DNA of 15,449 nt from Planctomycetota bacterium (GCA_023430365.1 JAEZAS010000482.1:1-15449), one strand, 5' to 3'. Counted from the stretch's first letter, positions 1 through 6,921 are shown. Numbers and translations are program-made. The notes: generated by a model not told the origin, from the letters alone.

Positions 1-1
1 A

Positions 2-622
2 GGCTACATCCACCACTTCGTCCATTTCGGCGGCTACCGTCCCGCGACCAACTGGCCACAAGGGGGCGCGGGCGAAAAGCCTCGCGGCGACGAGCGAATG
101 ACCGTCGGCATCGAACCCCACGGCGAACGCGGCCGGCGGGAGCCACCCGGCGTTTGGAACTTCTATCCCTACTGGCACGAGATGAAGCCTTCGGTCGGCA
201 ACCGCTACTGGGGCAACTCGATTCAGCCGCCTACGCCTGCTGTTGTGCCCCGCAATCAGTGGCAGTGCGTCGAGATCATGCTGAAGGCCAACACCCCGGG
301 GCAGCGCGACGGCGAACTGGCCCTTTGGCTCGACGGCAAGCTGACGATGCACGTCCGCAAGGGGAGCCCCCGCGACGAATGGACCGGCATGGGCTTCCAG
401 CTGCGCGAAGACGGGGGCGAACCGTTCGAGGGCTTTAGCTGGCGGACTGACGAGCGACTGAAGGTCAACTTCTTCTGGCTGCTTCACTACGTGACCGAAA
501 CGAATCAAAATCGAAACCGCGTCGAGGAGAAATCGCAGCCAGTAACCGTCTGGTTCGACAACATCGTCGTCAGCGAGCGCTACGTCGGTCCAATCGCCGA
601 ATCCAAGCAGTCCCGGAAGTAA
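2..622 (+). CDS. C-terminal part of a secreted-type beta-sandwich (polysaccharide-lyase-like) protein, 5' truncated
   Basis: The frame is open from the left edge to the TAA at 620-622, giving 206 visible residues; the start lies outside the window. I do not recognise a specific family with certainty. The aromatic-rich strands, the segment NTPGQRDGELALWLDGK and the ending VTVWFDNIVVSERYVGPI resemble the concanavalin-like jelly-roll of polysaccharide-lyase (PL14-like) or LamG-type proteins, where an 'N-x-P-G-x-x-D-G-x-x-x-x-W-x-D-G' stretch precedes a ligand-facing strand and 'WFDN(I/V)' closes the sheet. A role in binding or cleaving an acidic polysaccharide is therefore possible, but no catalytic residue can be assigned. 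A downstream ATG at 98 exists but is internal, because coding-like sequence (GYIHHFVHFGGYRP) continues upstream of it. The next gene follows on the same strand after 75 bp. Confidence 0.72.
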   Translation, partial: GYIHHFVHFGGYRPATNWPQGGAGEKPRGDERMTVGIEPHGERGRREPPGVWNFYPYWHEMKPSVGNRYWGNSIQPPTPAVVPRNQWQCVEIMLKANTPGQRDGELALWLDGKLTMHVRKGSPRDEWTGMGFQLREDGGEPFEGFSWRTDERLKVNFFWLLHYVTETNQNRNRVEEKSQPVTVWFDNIVVSERYVGPIAESKQSRK

Positions 623-697
623 ACCGGACGGTTGGCTCCTGCAAACGTTTACCCTCCCCTCCCCTGAACCTCTCCCAAGTTTGACCAGGTAATCCCG

Positions 698-1843
698 ATG
701 AACTTCCGTGTGTTGGCAGCGGTCGCCGCGATCGCGATTTTTGTTTCGAGTCCCGTACTGGCCCAAGTGGAGCGGGTCTGGCTGACGCATCAGTCGCACG
801 ACCCCAGCAAGGTCGTGGTCAGTTGGACGAGCGCCACGCCGATGGAATCGGTCGTCCGGTTCGGCGTCAATGAAAACTATGGCCAGGAGGCTCGAGTCGA
901 TGGGACGCGGACGCTGCACCACGTCGAAATCGACGCTTCGAAGCCTGACACCCCGTACCACTACTCGGTCGGTCCCAAGGAACACGCCACGCCGGACGCG
1001 ACGTTCAAGAGCCTTCCCACGGACGAGTACCGCATCGCCGTGGTGTCCAACTGGCATGCGAAGGCGGACCTGTCGGCGCTGATCGCCGACGATGTTCACC
1101 TGCTGACGACCGGCGGCGACAACATCAGCAGCATCTGGCAGACTTGCGGCGAGGGTAAGCCCGATTGCACCGGCGCGTACGAGGCGCTCATCGGTCGTTA
1201 CCCGGAGCTGTTCCGTTCCACCCTCTTCATGCCGGTGCTGGGGAACCACGACCGCGAGATTCGTCCCCGCGGCGACCGTCCCCCGCCGGAGCCGGTCTAC
1301 GACATCGAGGCGACCGCCTTCCGCAAGTTCTTCGCCCTGCCCGGCGACGAGTGGAAGTGGACGCTCGACGTTCCAGGGTTCGACCTGCGGCTGATCGCGC
1401 TCGACTTCAACCACACCTCCGACGTCGGCACCACCTGGCAAACCTGCCATCCGTGGGGGACCGATTCGGAGCAGTTCCGCTGGTACGAGCAGCAGATGAC
1501 GGACGCCAACCCAAAGTTCGTGCTCACGCTCTACAACGAACGCAACGCCAACATGCGCGGCCACGTGAAAGGAGCGTGGCACGAGTTGTTCCGCAAGGGT
1601 TCCGCGTGCATCACCGGCTTTGGCCATTTCGGCGAGCGGGCCGAGGTCGACGGCTTCCCGTTCTATAACACGTCGCTGAATGGCCGCGGGGCAAAATATC
1701 CCGATCCCAAGTCGCAGGTGCTCCACAGCGCCGACAACTACCTGCTCATCACGGCCCGCAAGGGAAGCGACAAGCTGATCGTGGAGATCAAGGGGCTCGA
1801 CGGCAAGGTGCTCGACCGCTCGGAAGTCGCCCCGCGCAAGTAA
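698..1843 (+). CDS. Sec-exported purple-acid-phosphatase-like metallophosphoesterase with degenerate active site
   Basis: The protein has 381 residues. Residues 1-22 form a Sec signal peptide (MNFRVLAAVAAIAIFVSSPVLA, ending in an AxA-like site). Residues 24-105 look like the N-terminal fibronectin-III-like domain of purple acid phosphatases (VWLTHQSHDPSKVVVSWTS, then a PYHYSVG strand). Residues 112-350 match a calcineurin-like metallophosphoesterase fold. GGD (139-141) and GNHD (182-185) are retained. The first metal motif reads SNWH (117-120) with Asn where Asp is expected, the VxxH region reads LTLYNE (277-281) without His, and the final GHxH reads GHFG (309-312). The GD-x-x-Y tyrosine is also absent. 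Cysteines at 150, 157, 250 and 304 could form disulfides after export. The ATG was chosen because it begins the signal peptide; a weak AGG lies 8 nt upstream. The fold assignment is fairly sure; phosphatase activity is doubtful. Confidence 0.85.
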   Translation: MNFRVLAAVAAIAIFVSSPVLAQVERVWLTHQSHDPSKVVVSWTSATPMESVVRFGVNENYGQEARVDGTRTLHHVEIDASKPDTPYHYSVGPKEHATPDATFKSLPTDEYRIAVVSNWHAKADLSALIADDVHLLTTGGDNISSIWQTCGEGKPDCTGAYEALIGRYPELFRSTLFMPVLGNHDREIRPRGDRPPPEPVYDIEATAFRKFFALPGDEWKWTLDVPGFDLRLIALDFNHTSDVGTTWQTCHPWGTDSEQFRWYEQQMTDANPKFVLTLYNERNANMRGHVKGAWHELFRKGSACITGFGHFGERAEVDGFPFYNTSLNGRGAKYPDPKSQVLHSADNYLLITARKGSDKLIVEIKGLDGKVLDRSEVAPRK

Positions 1844-1867
1844 GCGGTGACAATCTCTCTCAGCCGG

Positions 1868-2356
1868 CTAGCGCAGCCAGGCGGCGAGGATTTCGTCGAT
1901 CTGCTCGGCTTCCAGGATCTCGTGAGCGAGCAGGTTGTCCGCCAGCGCCGCAATCGCCGCCCAGGCGCTGTCGCGCGAGAGCATCTGATGCAGTTTTCGG
2001 GCGGCCTCTTCGAGGAACGCCAATCGCTGCCGCTCATCGGGCAGGATCGATTCGGCGGCTGCCCAGGCGGTGCGCCAATCGTCCGCCCACTCAGCGACAA
2101 AGCCGGGATGCAAAGGTTCGCCGCGATAGATCATCTCGGCCACCGGCCCCGCGAGCGCGACCAGCACGAGCTTGTTCTGAAACTCGCGGGGCGTCATCCG
2201 ATATTTCGGCCAGACAATCGTCACATCGCCAAACCGCTCCGGCCCATCGTCCCGGTCAGGGTTAATCGAGAGCGAGCGCACCCGCCCGCCGAAATAGGCC
2301 GCCACGTAAGCGTGCCCCGATTCGTGATAGGCGGTCTCTTCCAGACTATCGCTCAA
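1868..2356 (-). CDS. Small FtsH/M41-like HExxH zinc metalloprotease-domain protein lacking an AAA module
   Basis: The product has 162 residues. It begins almost directly with the M41 zinc motif HESGH (residues 11-15) in the context ETAYHESGHAYVA, as in the protease domain of FtsH. LAGPVAEMIYRG (68-79) corresponds to the FtsH 'LAGRAAEE' helix, and the ADDWRTAW segment (91-98) offers Asp93 at the place of the third zinc ligand. The AAA ATPase and transmembrane parts of FtsH (about 600+ residues) are absent, so this is a stand-alone cytoplasmic-type peptidase domain. The start is TTG at 2356-2354: it overlaps the TGA of the upstream TPM gene in TTGA, and a GGAGGGGGAG stretch lies just upstream. 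This points to translational coupling with that gene. It converges with the phosphoesterase gene at 698-1843, leaving only 24 bp. Proteolysis is inferred from the motif; the substrate is unknown. Confidence 0.82.
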   Translation of the reverse strand: MSDSLEETAYHESGHAYVAAYFGGRVRSLSINPDRDDGPERFGDVTIVWPKYRMTPREFQNKLVLVALAGPVAEMIYRGEPLHPGFVAEWADDWRTAWAAAESILPDERQRLAFLEEAARKLHQMLSRDSAWAAIAALADNLLAHEILEAEQIDEILAAWLR

Positions 2357-3456
2357 AAATCTCCCCCTCCGTCGTCGCCACCCCCAAAGTCTCCGCCGCC
2401 GTAATCGCCTCCGCCACCCCAGTCGCCACCGGCGCTATCGCCAAAATCGCCGCCGCTGCTGGTGAAGTCCTGGTAGCGCGTGTCGTCATGCATCGGACCC
2501 GCTCCGGCCCCAGGACTCATCGGACCCGATCCTGCCCCCGGTTGAGATCCGCCGCCAGCGTAGCGACCGTAGAGCCAATTCCCCAGCAGCGCCCCGCCGA
2601 GGCCCGACATCAGTCCGCCGAACATGCCGCCGCCCAAACCACCACCAGGCGCTCCATAGCCACCGTAGCCTGGCTGATTATACTGTCCGCCATATCCCTG
2701 CGGCCCGTGGGCCGGATGCCCGTACTGTCCGTAGCCCCCCGGAGCCATCTGCGGCCGGCGAAACATCCGAATCACCGACATCACCAGCATCACGATCATG
2801 AATCCAACCAGCCCCACGCACAGCCAACCACCGAGGCCCGAACCGATTCCCTCCTGAGCCCGCGGCGCCGGTCGTCGGCCCTCACGCCCCGCAGGCGCCG
2901 CGGCCGCGCCGGGCTCCGTCGCACGATCGGCTGTGCTTTGGATGTACGCAATCGTGTCACTCAAGCCGCGGTCATACTCCTTCTGCCGAAAACCTCGCAG
3001 CAACCGTTCGTTGATTTCGCTCCGCTGCTGATCGCCGAACCCACGTCGATAGAGTTCCTTGCTGATCCCCACGCGCAGGTGCGAAGGCTCCTTGCAAATC
3101 AGGATCAGCACGCCCTTGGCCTGCCGCTCGCGAGCCAGCTCCTTCAACCAATTGGCAAAGAACTCCGCCCGCTCCCGCGCAGGCATGTCGCCCACATTGG
3201 CAGCCTTCTCCGAAGGGACCGAATCGAACGTCTCGACCCGAACCTCAACCCCCTCGTCCCGCCGCAAGCGCGCGATCGCTTGCAGCGCCTCGGCCTCGGC
3301 TTCGTCCGAGAAAAACCCGGCCCGATCCTGAATCAATGCCTTGGAATCAGTGCCCGCCGCCGAACGTCGAGCGTTCGCCCCCGGCTCCGTTTTTCCATCC
3401 AACGGAAGAAAAGCAAAAATCGCGGCCGCGACGAGACTTGTAGTGACGTTCATCAT
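2353..3456 (-). CDS. TPM-domain (YgcG/Psb32-like, DUF477) membrane protein with Gly-Asp-rich tail
   Basis: With the ATG at 3456 the protein has 367 residues. Residues 1 to about 20 form a signal peptide or first hydrophobic segment (MMNVTTSLVAAAIFAFLPLDG). Residues about 40-175 match the TPM domain: IQDRAGFFSDEAEAEALQAI, then KGVLILICKEPSHLRVGISKELYRRGF, ending near DTIAYIQST. A transmembrane helix follows (about 207-232, GGWLCVGLVGFMIVMLVMSVI), then a Gly/Tyr/Pro-rich region and a tail of GGD-type repeats ending GGGDF, typical of this family. TPM domains usually act outside the cytoplasm; plant and cyanobacterial relatives (TLP18.3/Psb32) work in photosystem II repair. An upstream GTG at 3510 keeps the frame open, but the ATG at 3456 has GAGGAG 8 nt before it and begins the signal sequence. 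The stop overlaps the next gene's start by 4 bp. Confidence 0.85.
   Translation of the reverse strand: MMNVTTSLVAAAIFAFLPLDGKTEPGANARRSAAGTDSKALIQDRAGFFSDEAEAEALQAIARLRRDEGVEVRVETFDSVPSEKAANVGDMPARERAEFFANWLKELARERQAKGVLILICKEPSHLRVGISKELYRRGFGDQQRSEINERLLRGFRQKEYDRGLSDTIAYIQSTADRATEPGAAAAPAGREGRRPAPRAQEGIGSGLGGWLCVGLVGFMIVMLVMSVIRMFRRPQMAPGGYGQYGHPAHGPQGYGGQYNQPGYGGYGAPGGGLGGGMFGGLMSGLGGALLGNWLYGRYAGGGSQPGAGSGPMSPGAGAGPMHDDTRYQDFTSSGGDFGDSAGGDWGGGGDYGGGDFGGGDDGGGDF
2361..2370 (-). promoter_or_regulatory. Shine-Dalgarno-like stretch for the TTG start of the M41-like gene, inside the upstream coding sequence
   Basis: On the minus strand the bases read GGAGGGGGAG, with GGAGG 9 nt before the TTG at 2356. 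They lie in codons for the last Gly-Gly-Asp residues of the TPM protein, so the Gly-rich tail doubles as ribosome-binding sequence for the next gene. This site is the main support for the TTG start. Confidence 0.5.
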
Positions 3457-3464
3457 GACTAGCG

Positions 3465-3470
3465 CTCCTC
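3465..3470 (-). promoter_or_regulatory. Ribosome binding site fixing the start of the TPM-domain gene
   Basis: GAGGAG on the minus strand, 8 nt upstream of the ATG at 3456 (11 nt from the adjacent ATG at 3453). It argues against the longer GTG-initiated frame beginning at 3510, whose extra 18 residues (MDLGYGNCGWPPLRGALV) would precede the signal peptide. Confidence 0.6.
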
Positions 3471-3510
3471 GGAGAGGAGGCCAGCCGCAATTCCCGTACC
3501 CCAAATCCAC

Positions 3511-3563
3511 CCAAAGTCGCCCGCCCGCATCACAAAGTCGCCCGCATCACTCCGTGTGCGGGC
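3511..3563. repeat. Short tandem duplication and GC-rich hairpin between deoC and the TPM gene
   Basis: Two near copies of AAAGTCGCCCGC followed by ATCAC lie at 3513-3550. The second copy runs into an inverted repeat with 7-bp arms GCCCGCA (3540-3546) and TGCGGGC (3557-3563) around a 10-nt loop. It sits downstream of deoC on the minus strand, so it could act as a weak terminator, but only TTT follows the stem in that direction. The rest of 3457-3625 shows nothing further that I can name. Confidence 0.35.
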
Positions 3564-3625
3564 AGCCCCGCAGTCCAATTCTTACCACCAACATCACGCG
3601 AGCAGCTTGAAGCAAGCCCGCCGAC

Positions 3626-4369
3626 TCAGTACCCCACCGAACTCCCCCGCCCTGCCCCCTCAACCTTCACCGCAGGCAAACCCAGCTTCACCCGCAACCC
3701 ATCCAAGATCTCCGCGGTTCGACTCGTCCCGATCCGCGTCGCGCCGAGCTCGCGAAACTGGAGCAGCGTCTCCAGATCGCGCACTCCCCCGGCCGCTTTC
3801 ACCTGCACTTCAGGCGGACTATGCTCGCGCATCAAACGCACATCGTCGAGCGTCGCCCCGCTGCTGCCAAAACCGGTCGACGTCTTCACCCAGTCGACGC
3901 CCAATCCGCCGCATATCTCGCACAGCCGCCGCTTGTGCTCGTCCTGCAGGTAGCAGTTCTCGAAAATCACCTTCACCCGCTGCCCTGCCGCATGCGTCAC
4001 CTGCACGACCGCCGCGATGTCGGCCTCCACATACCGCCAATCGCCGCTGAGCGCCTGCGACACGTTCACGACCATGTCGAGCTCGCGCCCGCCGTCCGCG
4101 AGCGCCACTTCCGCCTCAAAACGTTTCACGGCCGTCACCTGGCCGCCTTGCGGAAAGCCAATCACCGTGCTCGGCAGCACCGTGCTCCCCGCGAGCAAAT
4201 CCGCCGCCCGCCGCAGGTAGTACGGCAAGATGCACACACTCGCCACGTCGTAGGCCAGCGCCATCCGGCAGCCAGCCTCAAGCTCATCGACAGGCAGCGC
4301 CGGAGTGAGCAGCGCGTGGTCGATCATCTTGGCGATGTCCGCGTAACTCTCAGCCATCGCCAACACCAT
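3626..4369 (-). CDS. deoC: Deoxyribose-phosphate aldolase
   Basis: The protein has 247 residues, the usual size for the short bacterial DeoC form. DeoC (EC 4.1.2.4) splits 2-deoxy-D-ribose 5-phosphate into glyceraldehyde 3-phosphate and acetaldehyde in the cytoplasm, in deoxynucleoside catabolism. Family signatures are clear: AKMIDHALLTP (13-23; most members have IDHTLL), STVIGFPQG (67-75), ELDMVVN (96-102) with the catalytic Asp98, KVIFENCYL (133-141), VKTSTGF (161-167) with Schiff-base Lys162, and VKAAGGVRD (190-198) with Lys191. All three catalytic positions of the TIM barrel are present. The start is taken as the ATG at 4369; an in-frame ATG at 4357 (residue 5) is also possible, and neither has a strong Shine-Dalgarno. 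It is transcribed in the same direction as its neighbours, 86 bp after the metallophosphoesterase gene and 169 bp before the TPM gene. No other nucleoside-catabolism gene is visible. Confidence 0.95.
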   Translation of the reverse strand: MVLAMAESYADIAKMIDHALLTPALPVDELEAGCRMALAYDVASVCILPYYLRRAADLLAGSTVLPSTVIGFPQGGQVTAVKRFEAEVALADGGRELDMVVNVSQALSGDWRYVEADIAAVVQVTHAAGQRVKVIFENCYLQDEHKRRLCEICGGLGVDWVKTSTGFGSSGATLDDVRLMREHSPPEVQVKAAGGVRDLETLLQFRELGATRIGTSRTAEILDGLRVKLGLPAVKVEGAGRGSSVGY

Positions 4370-4408
4370 CCGTGAAAGTCAAAAACCCACGCCTCAAGCC
4401 CAATCTCG

Positions 4409-4453
4409 TGACTCCCGACGCCTGACTCCTGTCCCCTGATCCCCGACTCCTGG
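4409..4453. repeat. Degenerate tandem repeat of a GACTCCTG-like unit in the intergenic gap
   Basis: On the plus strand the motif (T)GACTCC(C/T)G recurs about every 10-17 nt: GACTCCCG, TGACTCCTG, CTGATCCCCG, GACTCCTGG. It fills most of the 86-bp gap between deoC and the metallophosphoesterase gene. No inverted symmetry is visible, so it is a simple-sequence tract and not a hairpin terminator. Confidence 0.5.
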
Positions 4454-4455
4454 CT

Positions 4456-5742
4456 TTAGCCTCGCCGCGAGGGCCGCTTGCTGGTCGTCATGCAAACATC
4501 GGCCACCTTGCCGTTGTCCTCCAGCGCGACGTGGTAGCGCTGGTTCCCTTCAAACCGATGCACCGTGCAGTGATAGGCCGAGCCATACGCCGCGAGGTAC
4601 GGCCGCAACTCGGGGCTCTTGAGCGGCCGGAGCTTGCCCCACGAGCCGTCGCCGAGATAGACGATGCCGTTTTGGTTGATGTGGCCATCCATCATCGGAT
4701 GGGTGCGCTTGAACGTGTGATCGTGGTGCTCGAGCACCACATCCACCTTGTACTTCTCAAACAGCGGCGACCAATACTTGCGGTTCTCGGCTCCGGTCCC
4801 CGCGTTCGTATCGTTGGCCCACGGCCGATGCGACGGATAGGCGGGCACGTGATTGGCCACGATCAAATGCTGCCGGTCCTGCCGGTCGGCAAGCGTCTTT
4901 TCGAGCCAGGAAGTTTGCTCGCCGCCGATCGAGGCGATGTGCCCCGTATCGAGCAGCACCAGGCTCATGTAGTCGCCGATATCGAGCACGCCGTACGTCG
5001 TCTCGGGATAGAACCCGTCGAACACGCTCAGGTAGCTCCCCGCCTTCTCGCGCGTTCCCTTGTAACCACCCCGCACCTCGTGGTTGCCGATGCAGGCCAG
5101 CATTGGAATCATGCGTCCCTTCGGGTCGATCATGTGCTGGCTGTAGTTCTGGAGGTACTTGAGAAAAGTCTTCGGCGAACTTCCGTTGTCGTAGGCTAGG
5201 TCGCCGCCGATGAACGCGAAGTACGGCTCCTGCTTCGCCGCCAAAATGTTCGTGCCGACCGCGGCGCTGCCGGTCCCCGCATCGCCGCCGGAGACAAACT
5301 GGATCGTGTTCGTCGCCGTCGCGGGCATCGTGCGAAATCGTCGCGGCGTCTTTTCGCCACCGACGCGGAACTGATACTCCGTGCCCGGCCGCAGCTTCGT
5401 CAGTTCGCAGCGATGCACCTTCAGGTCGGTGTCCGGATACTCCTTCAGTACGGTTTCCGCCGACTTCCAGTCCTCCTTCTCCTGGTCGTCGAGCACCGAG
5501 TACTCGATCTTGGTCGGACCCTTGTTCTCGCCGACCCACTGGATGGTCATCGTCGAGGTCGGGTCCCGCTGCCAGGTGAGAAAGATCGAATCGGTGGCGC
5601 CCGACGACTTGTCGCTCTTCTTCGACTCTGGCCGCTCGTCTCGATCCGAATCGGCAGCCACCAGGCTCCCCGGCCAGGCGAGCGCCGCCAGGCTGGCCAT
5701 CGAAACGCCCAAGAACTCCCGTCGGCTATCCAGACTACGCAT
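4456..5742 (-). CDS. Tat-exported purple-acid-phosphatase-like metallophosphoesterase (active-site motifs intact)
   Basis: The protein has 428 residues. The twin-arginine signal SRREFLG (6-12) is followed by a hydrophobic stretch and ends near GSLVAA (25-30), so export is by Tat. A Lys/Asp/Ser-rich linker (31-50) leads to a PAP-type fibronectin-III domain (52-138, IFLTWQRDPTSTMTIQWVG to FRTMP). The calcineurin-like domain (146-395) has the full metal-ligand set: GGDAG (152-156, Asp154), GGDLAYD (179-185, Asp181 and Tyr184), GNHE (219-222), ANHVP (296-300, His298) and HHDH (339-342) in place of GHxH. It probably hydrolyses phosphomonoesters or phosphodiesters outside the cytoplasm; the substrate is unknown. 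The ATG begins the Tat signal, with AGGGA about 5 nt upstream. It is the first of four minus-strand genes, 86 bp before deoC. In contrast to the related protein at 698-1843, its active site is complete. Confidence 0.92.
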   Translation of the reverse strand: MRSLDSRREFLGVSMASLAALAWPGSLVAADSDRDERPESKKSDKSSGATDSIFLTWQRDPTSTMTIQWVGENKGPTKIEYSVLDDQEKEDWKSAETVLKEYPDTDLKVHRCELTKLRPGTEYQFRVGGEKTPRRFRTMPATATNTIQFVSGGDAGTGSAAVGTNILAAKQEPYFAFIGGDLAYDNGSSPKTFLKYLQNYSQHMIDPKGRMIPMLACIGNHEVRGGYKGTREKAGSYLSVFDGFYPETTYGVLDIGDYMSLVLLDTGHIASIGGEQTSWLEKTLADRQDRQHLIVANHVPAYPSHRPWANDTNAGTGAENRKYWSPLFEKYKVDVVLEHHDHTFKRTHPMMDGHINQNGIVYLGDGSWGKLRPLKSPELRPYLAAYGSAYHCTVHRFEGNQRYHVALEDNGKVADVCMTTSKRPSRRG

Positions 5743-6215
5743 CGTTTTCCCTTTCCTAGGTCGTTGCAGACCAGCGGCTCGCGGCCGGCTGGACTACAGA
5801 GTTTTGGGTACAGCCGACATCCACACCTGCCTGCTTCCCGTCCCTCAACCCCCCGTGTGTCGTCGTAACTCGCACATCCTCGCGGCGAAGCAATCGCGAC
5901 TTACGTCGCCGGTCGCCATCGCCGCCAACCGAGGCGCTGTTGAAAAACCCGCCTGGTTAATCAACACCCACCCCGGGTACAGGGGCCCCCAACTTGTTGA
6001 TAAACCCCTCGAAATTTTGAACACCCAGCAGCTCGCTTCGGCATCCGGCAATTCGCCCTAAGTCGCGCGCCACCTGAGCCGCTCCGATCCAACTTACGTC
6101 GAACGGAGCCGACCCAGCGCCACAGACTATCAACTCCCACCACCGACCGAAAGCGCAACCACCCCCAACATGACAGATGCGTAACAATATGTCAAGAGTT
6201 ACTCACCACCACACG
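5743..6215. other. Intergenic region upstream of the Tat phosphoesterase gene, no credible gene
   Basis: No open frame here shows a recognisable protein. Short minus-strand frames (for example 5845-6051 and 5957-6187) start without convincing ribosome-binding sites and encode no known motif. The region should contain the promoter of the phosphoesterase gene on the minus strand; I cannot assign -35 or -10 boxes with confidence. The only clear structure is the set of inverted repeats at 5939-6007. Confidence 0.5.
5939..6007. repeat. Three-arm inverted repeat able to form two alternative hairpins
   Basis: Arm 1 is TGTTGAAAAACC (5939-5950), arm 2 is GGTTAATCAACA (5956-5967) and arm 3 is TGTTGATAAACC (5996-6007). 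Arm 2 is complementary to arm 1 at 10 of 12 positions with a 5-nt loop, and to arm 3 at 11 of 12 positions with a 28-nt loop rich in C and G runs. The pairings exclude each other. Function is unknown: attenuator-like RNA, protein-binding site or repeat remnant are all possible. Confidence 0.55.
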
Positions 6216-6395
6216 CGTAGCTGAAGTCGCCAGACTTCAGACAGCCCCGCCAAAGAGCCAGCCATCACCACGGCAAGCAGCCGGAGGCGAACCGCCTCCG
6301 GGCCAGCCCCGCGCGAAGACATCGCGAGGCAAGAAGTCAACGAACCTGAAGTCGCTGAGCGGCAGTGTGAAGCGCTACGGCCAGGACGTTTCGGA
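6216..6395 (+). repeat. A-B composite repeat, copy 1
   Basis: First copy of a unit of about 180 bp. It starts CGTAGCTGAAGTCGCC and contains hairpin A at 6221-6240 (arms CTGAAGTC and GACTTCAG around GCCA). After 40 nt comes hairpin B at 6281-6301 (arms CCGGAGGCG and CGCCTCCGG around AAC). A conserved tail follows (GAAGTCAACGAA, CTGAAGTCGCTGAGCGGC, GCTACGGCCAGGACGTTTC). It matches copy 2 (6615-6794) without gaps at roughly nine of ten positions. Confidence 0.85.
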
Positions 6396-6446
6396 GCGAT
6401 CCTGCCGGCGCTAACGTCTGCTAGCCGGAAAACTGATTTTACGTTT

Positions 6447-6563
6447 GGCTATTCTTTCGACGCCAAGGCGCGAAGACGCAAAGCCGCCAAGAAGACCATG
6501 GAATCGCCCGCCACTCCATCTCTCCCTTTGCGCCTTCGCGTCTCTGCGTCCAAAAGACAACCC
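6447..6563. repeat. C foldback element, copy 1
   Basis: Large imperfect inverted repeat. Inner arms are GACGCCAAGGCGCGAAGACG... (6459-6483) and its near reverse complement ending ...CGCGTCTCTGCGTC (6526-6550). Outer arms are GGCTATTCTTTC on the left and AAAAGACAACCC on the right. The arms also repeat internally (CGCCAAGG / CGCGAAGA / CGCAAAG). The element follows copy 1 of the A-B unit; the leader AACTGATTTTACGTTTGG is shared with C copy 2. Confidence 0.75.
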
Positions 6564-6614
6564 AACCCAGCAACGCACGCCCGGGCCTCAAGCACCCGAT
6601 CCAACTCCCACTCC

Positions 6615-6794
6615 CGTAGCTGAAGTCGTCAGACTTCCGACAGCCTCGCCCTCGAGCCGGCCACCACGACGGCAAGCAGCCGGAGGCGAACCGCCTCCGG
6701 GCCAGCCCCGCGCGAAGACAGCACGAGGCAAGAAGTCAACGAAGCTGAAGTCGCTGAGCGGCAGTGTGACGCGCTACGGCCAGGACGTTTCGGA
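6615..6794 (+). repeat. A-B composite repeat, copy 2
   Basis: Direct-orientation duplicate of 6216-6395, offset by 399 bp. Hairpin A here (6620-6639) is decayed: the loop is GTCA and only the inner stem GAAGTC/GACTTC remains. Hairpin B (6680-6700) is identical to copy 1. Differences from copy 1 cluster between A and B (6644-6670) and are single-base changes; no gaps are needed. Confidence 0.85.
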
Positions 6795-6921
6795 TCTAAT
6801 CGTCTTCGTCCTCTCTAAGCCGCAGCCGCCGGCGCGGCCTGTTCTTCATTCCCGTGCGGCGCGCTGCGAGCGATTGGGCTGGCGCTGACCTCTGCTGGTC
6901 GGAAGAACTGATTTTAAGTTT

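Noticed and set aside
1847..3462. Plus-strand frames opposite the M41-like and TPM genes (1847-2404 and 2488-3462)
   Set aside because: They encode Arg/His/Pro-rich low-complexity protein with no motif; the minus-strand products have family signatures and coupled starts.
5996..6007. DnaA box / replication origin signal in TGTTGATAAACC
   Set aside because: It resembles the DnaA consensus only partly (T in place of a key G), copies are few, and no origin-type genes are nearby.
5845..6187. Short minus-strand frames (68 and 76 codons) upstream of the phosphoesterase gene
   Set aside because: No motif, no good ribosome-binding site, and they overlap the three-arm inverted repeat. I cannot exclude a small protein but nothing supports one.
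6445..6888. Plus-strand frame of 147 codons in the repeat region
   Set aside because: It consists almost wholly of repeat A-B copy 2 and the C element, and has no ribosome-binding site or recognisable domain.
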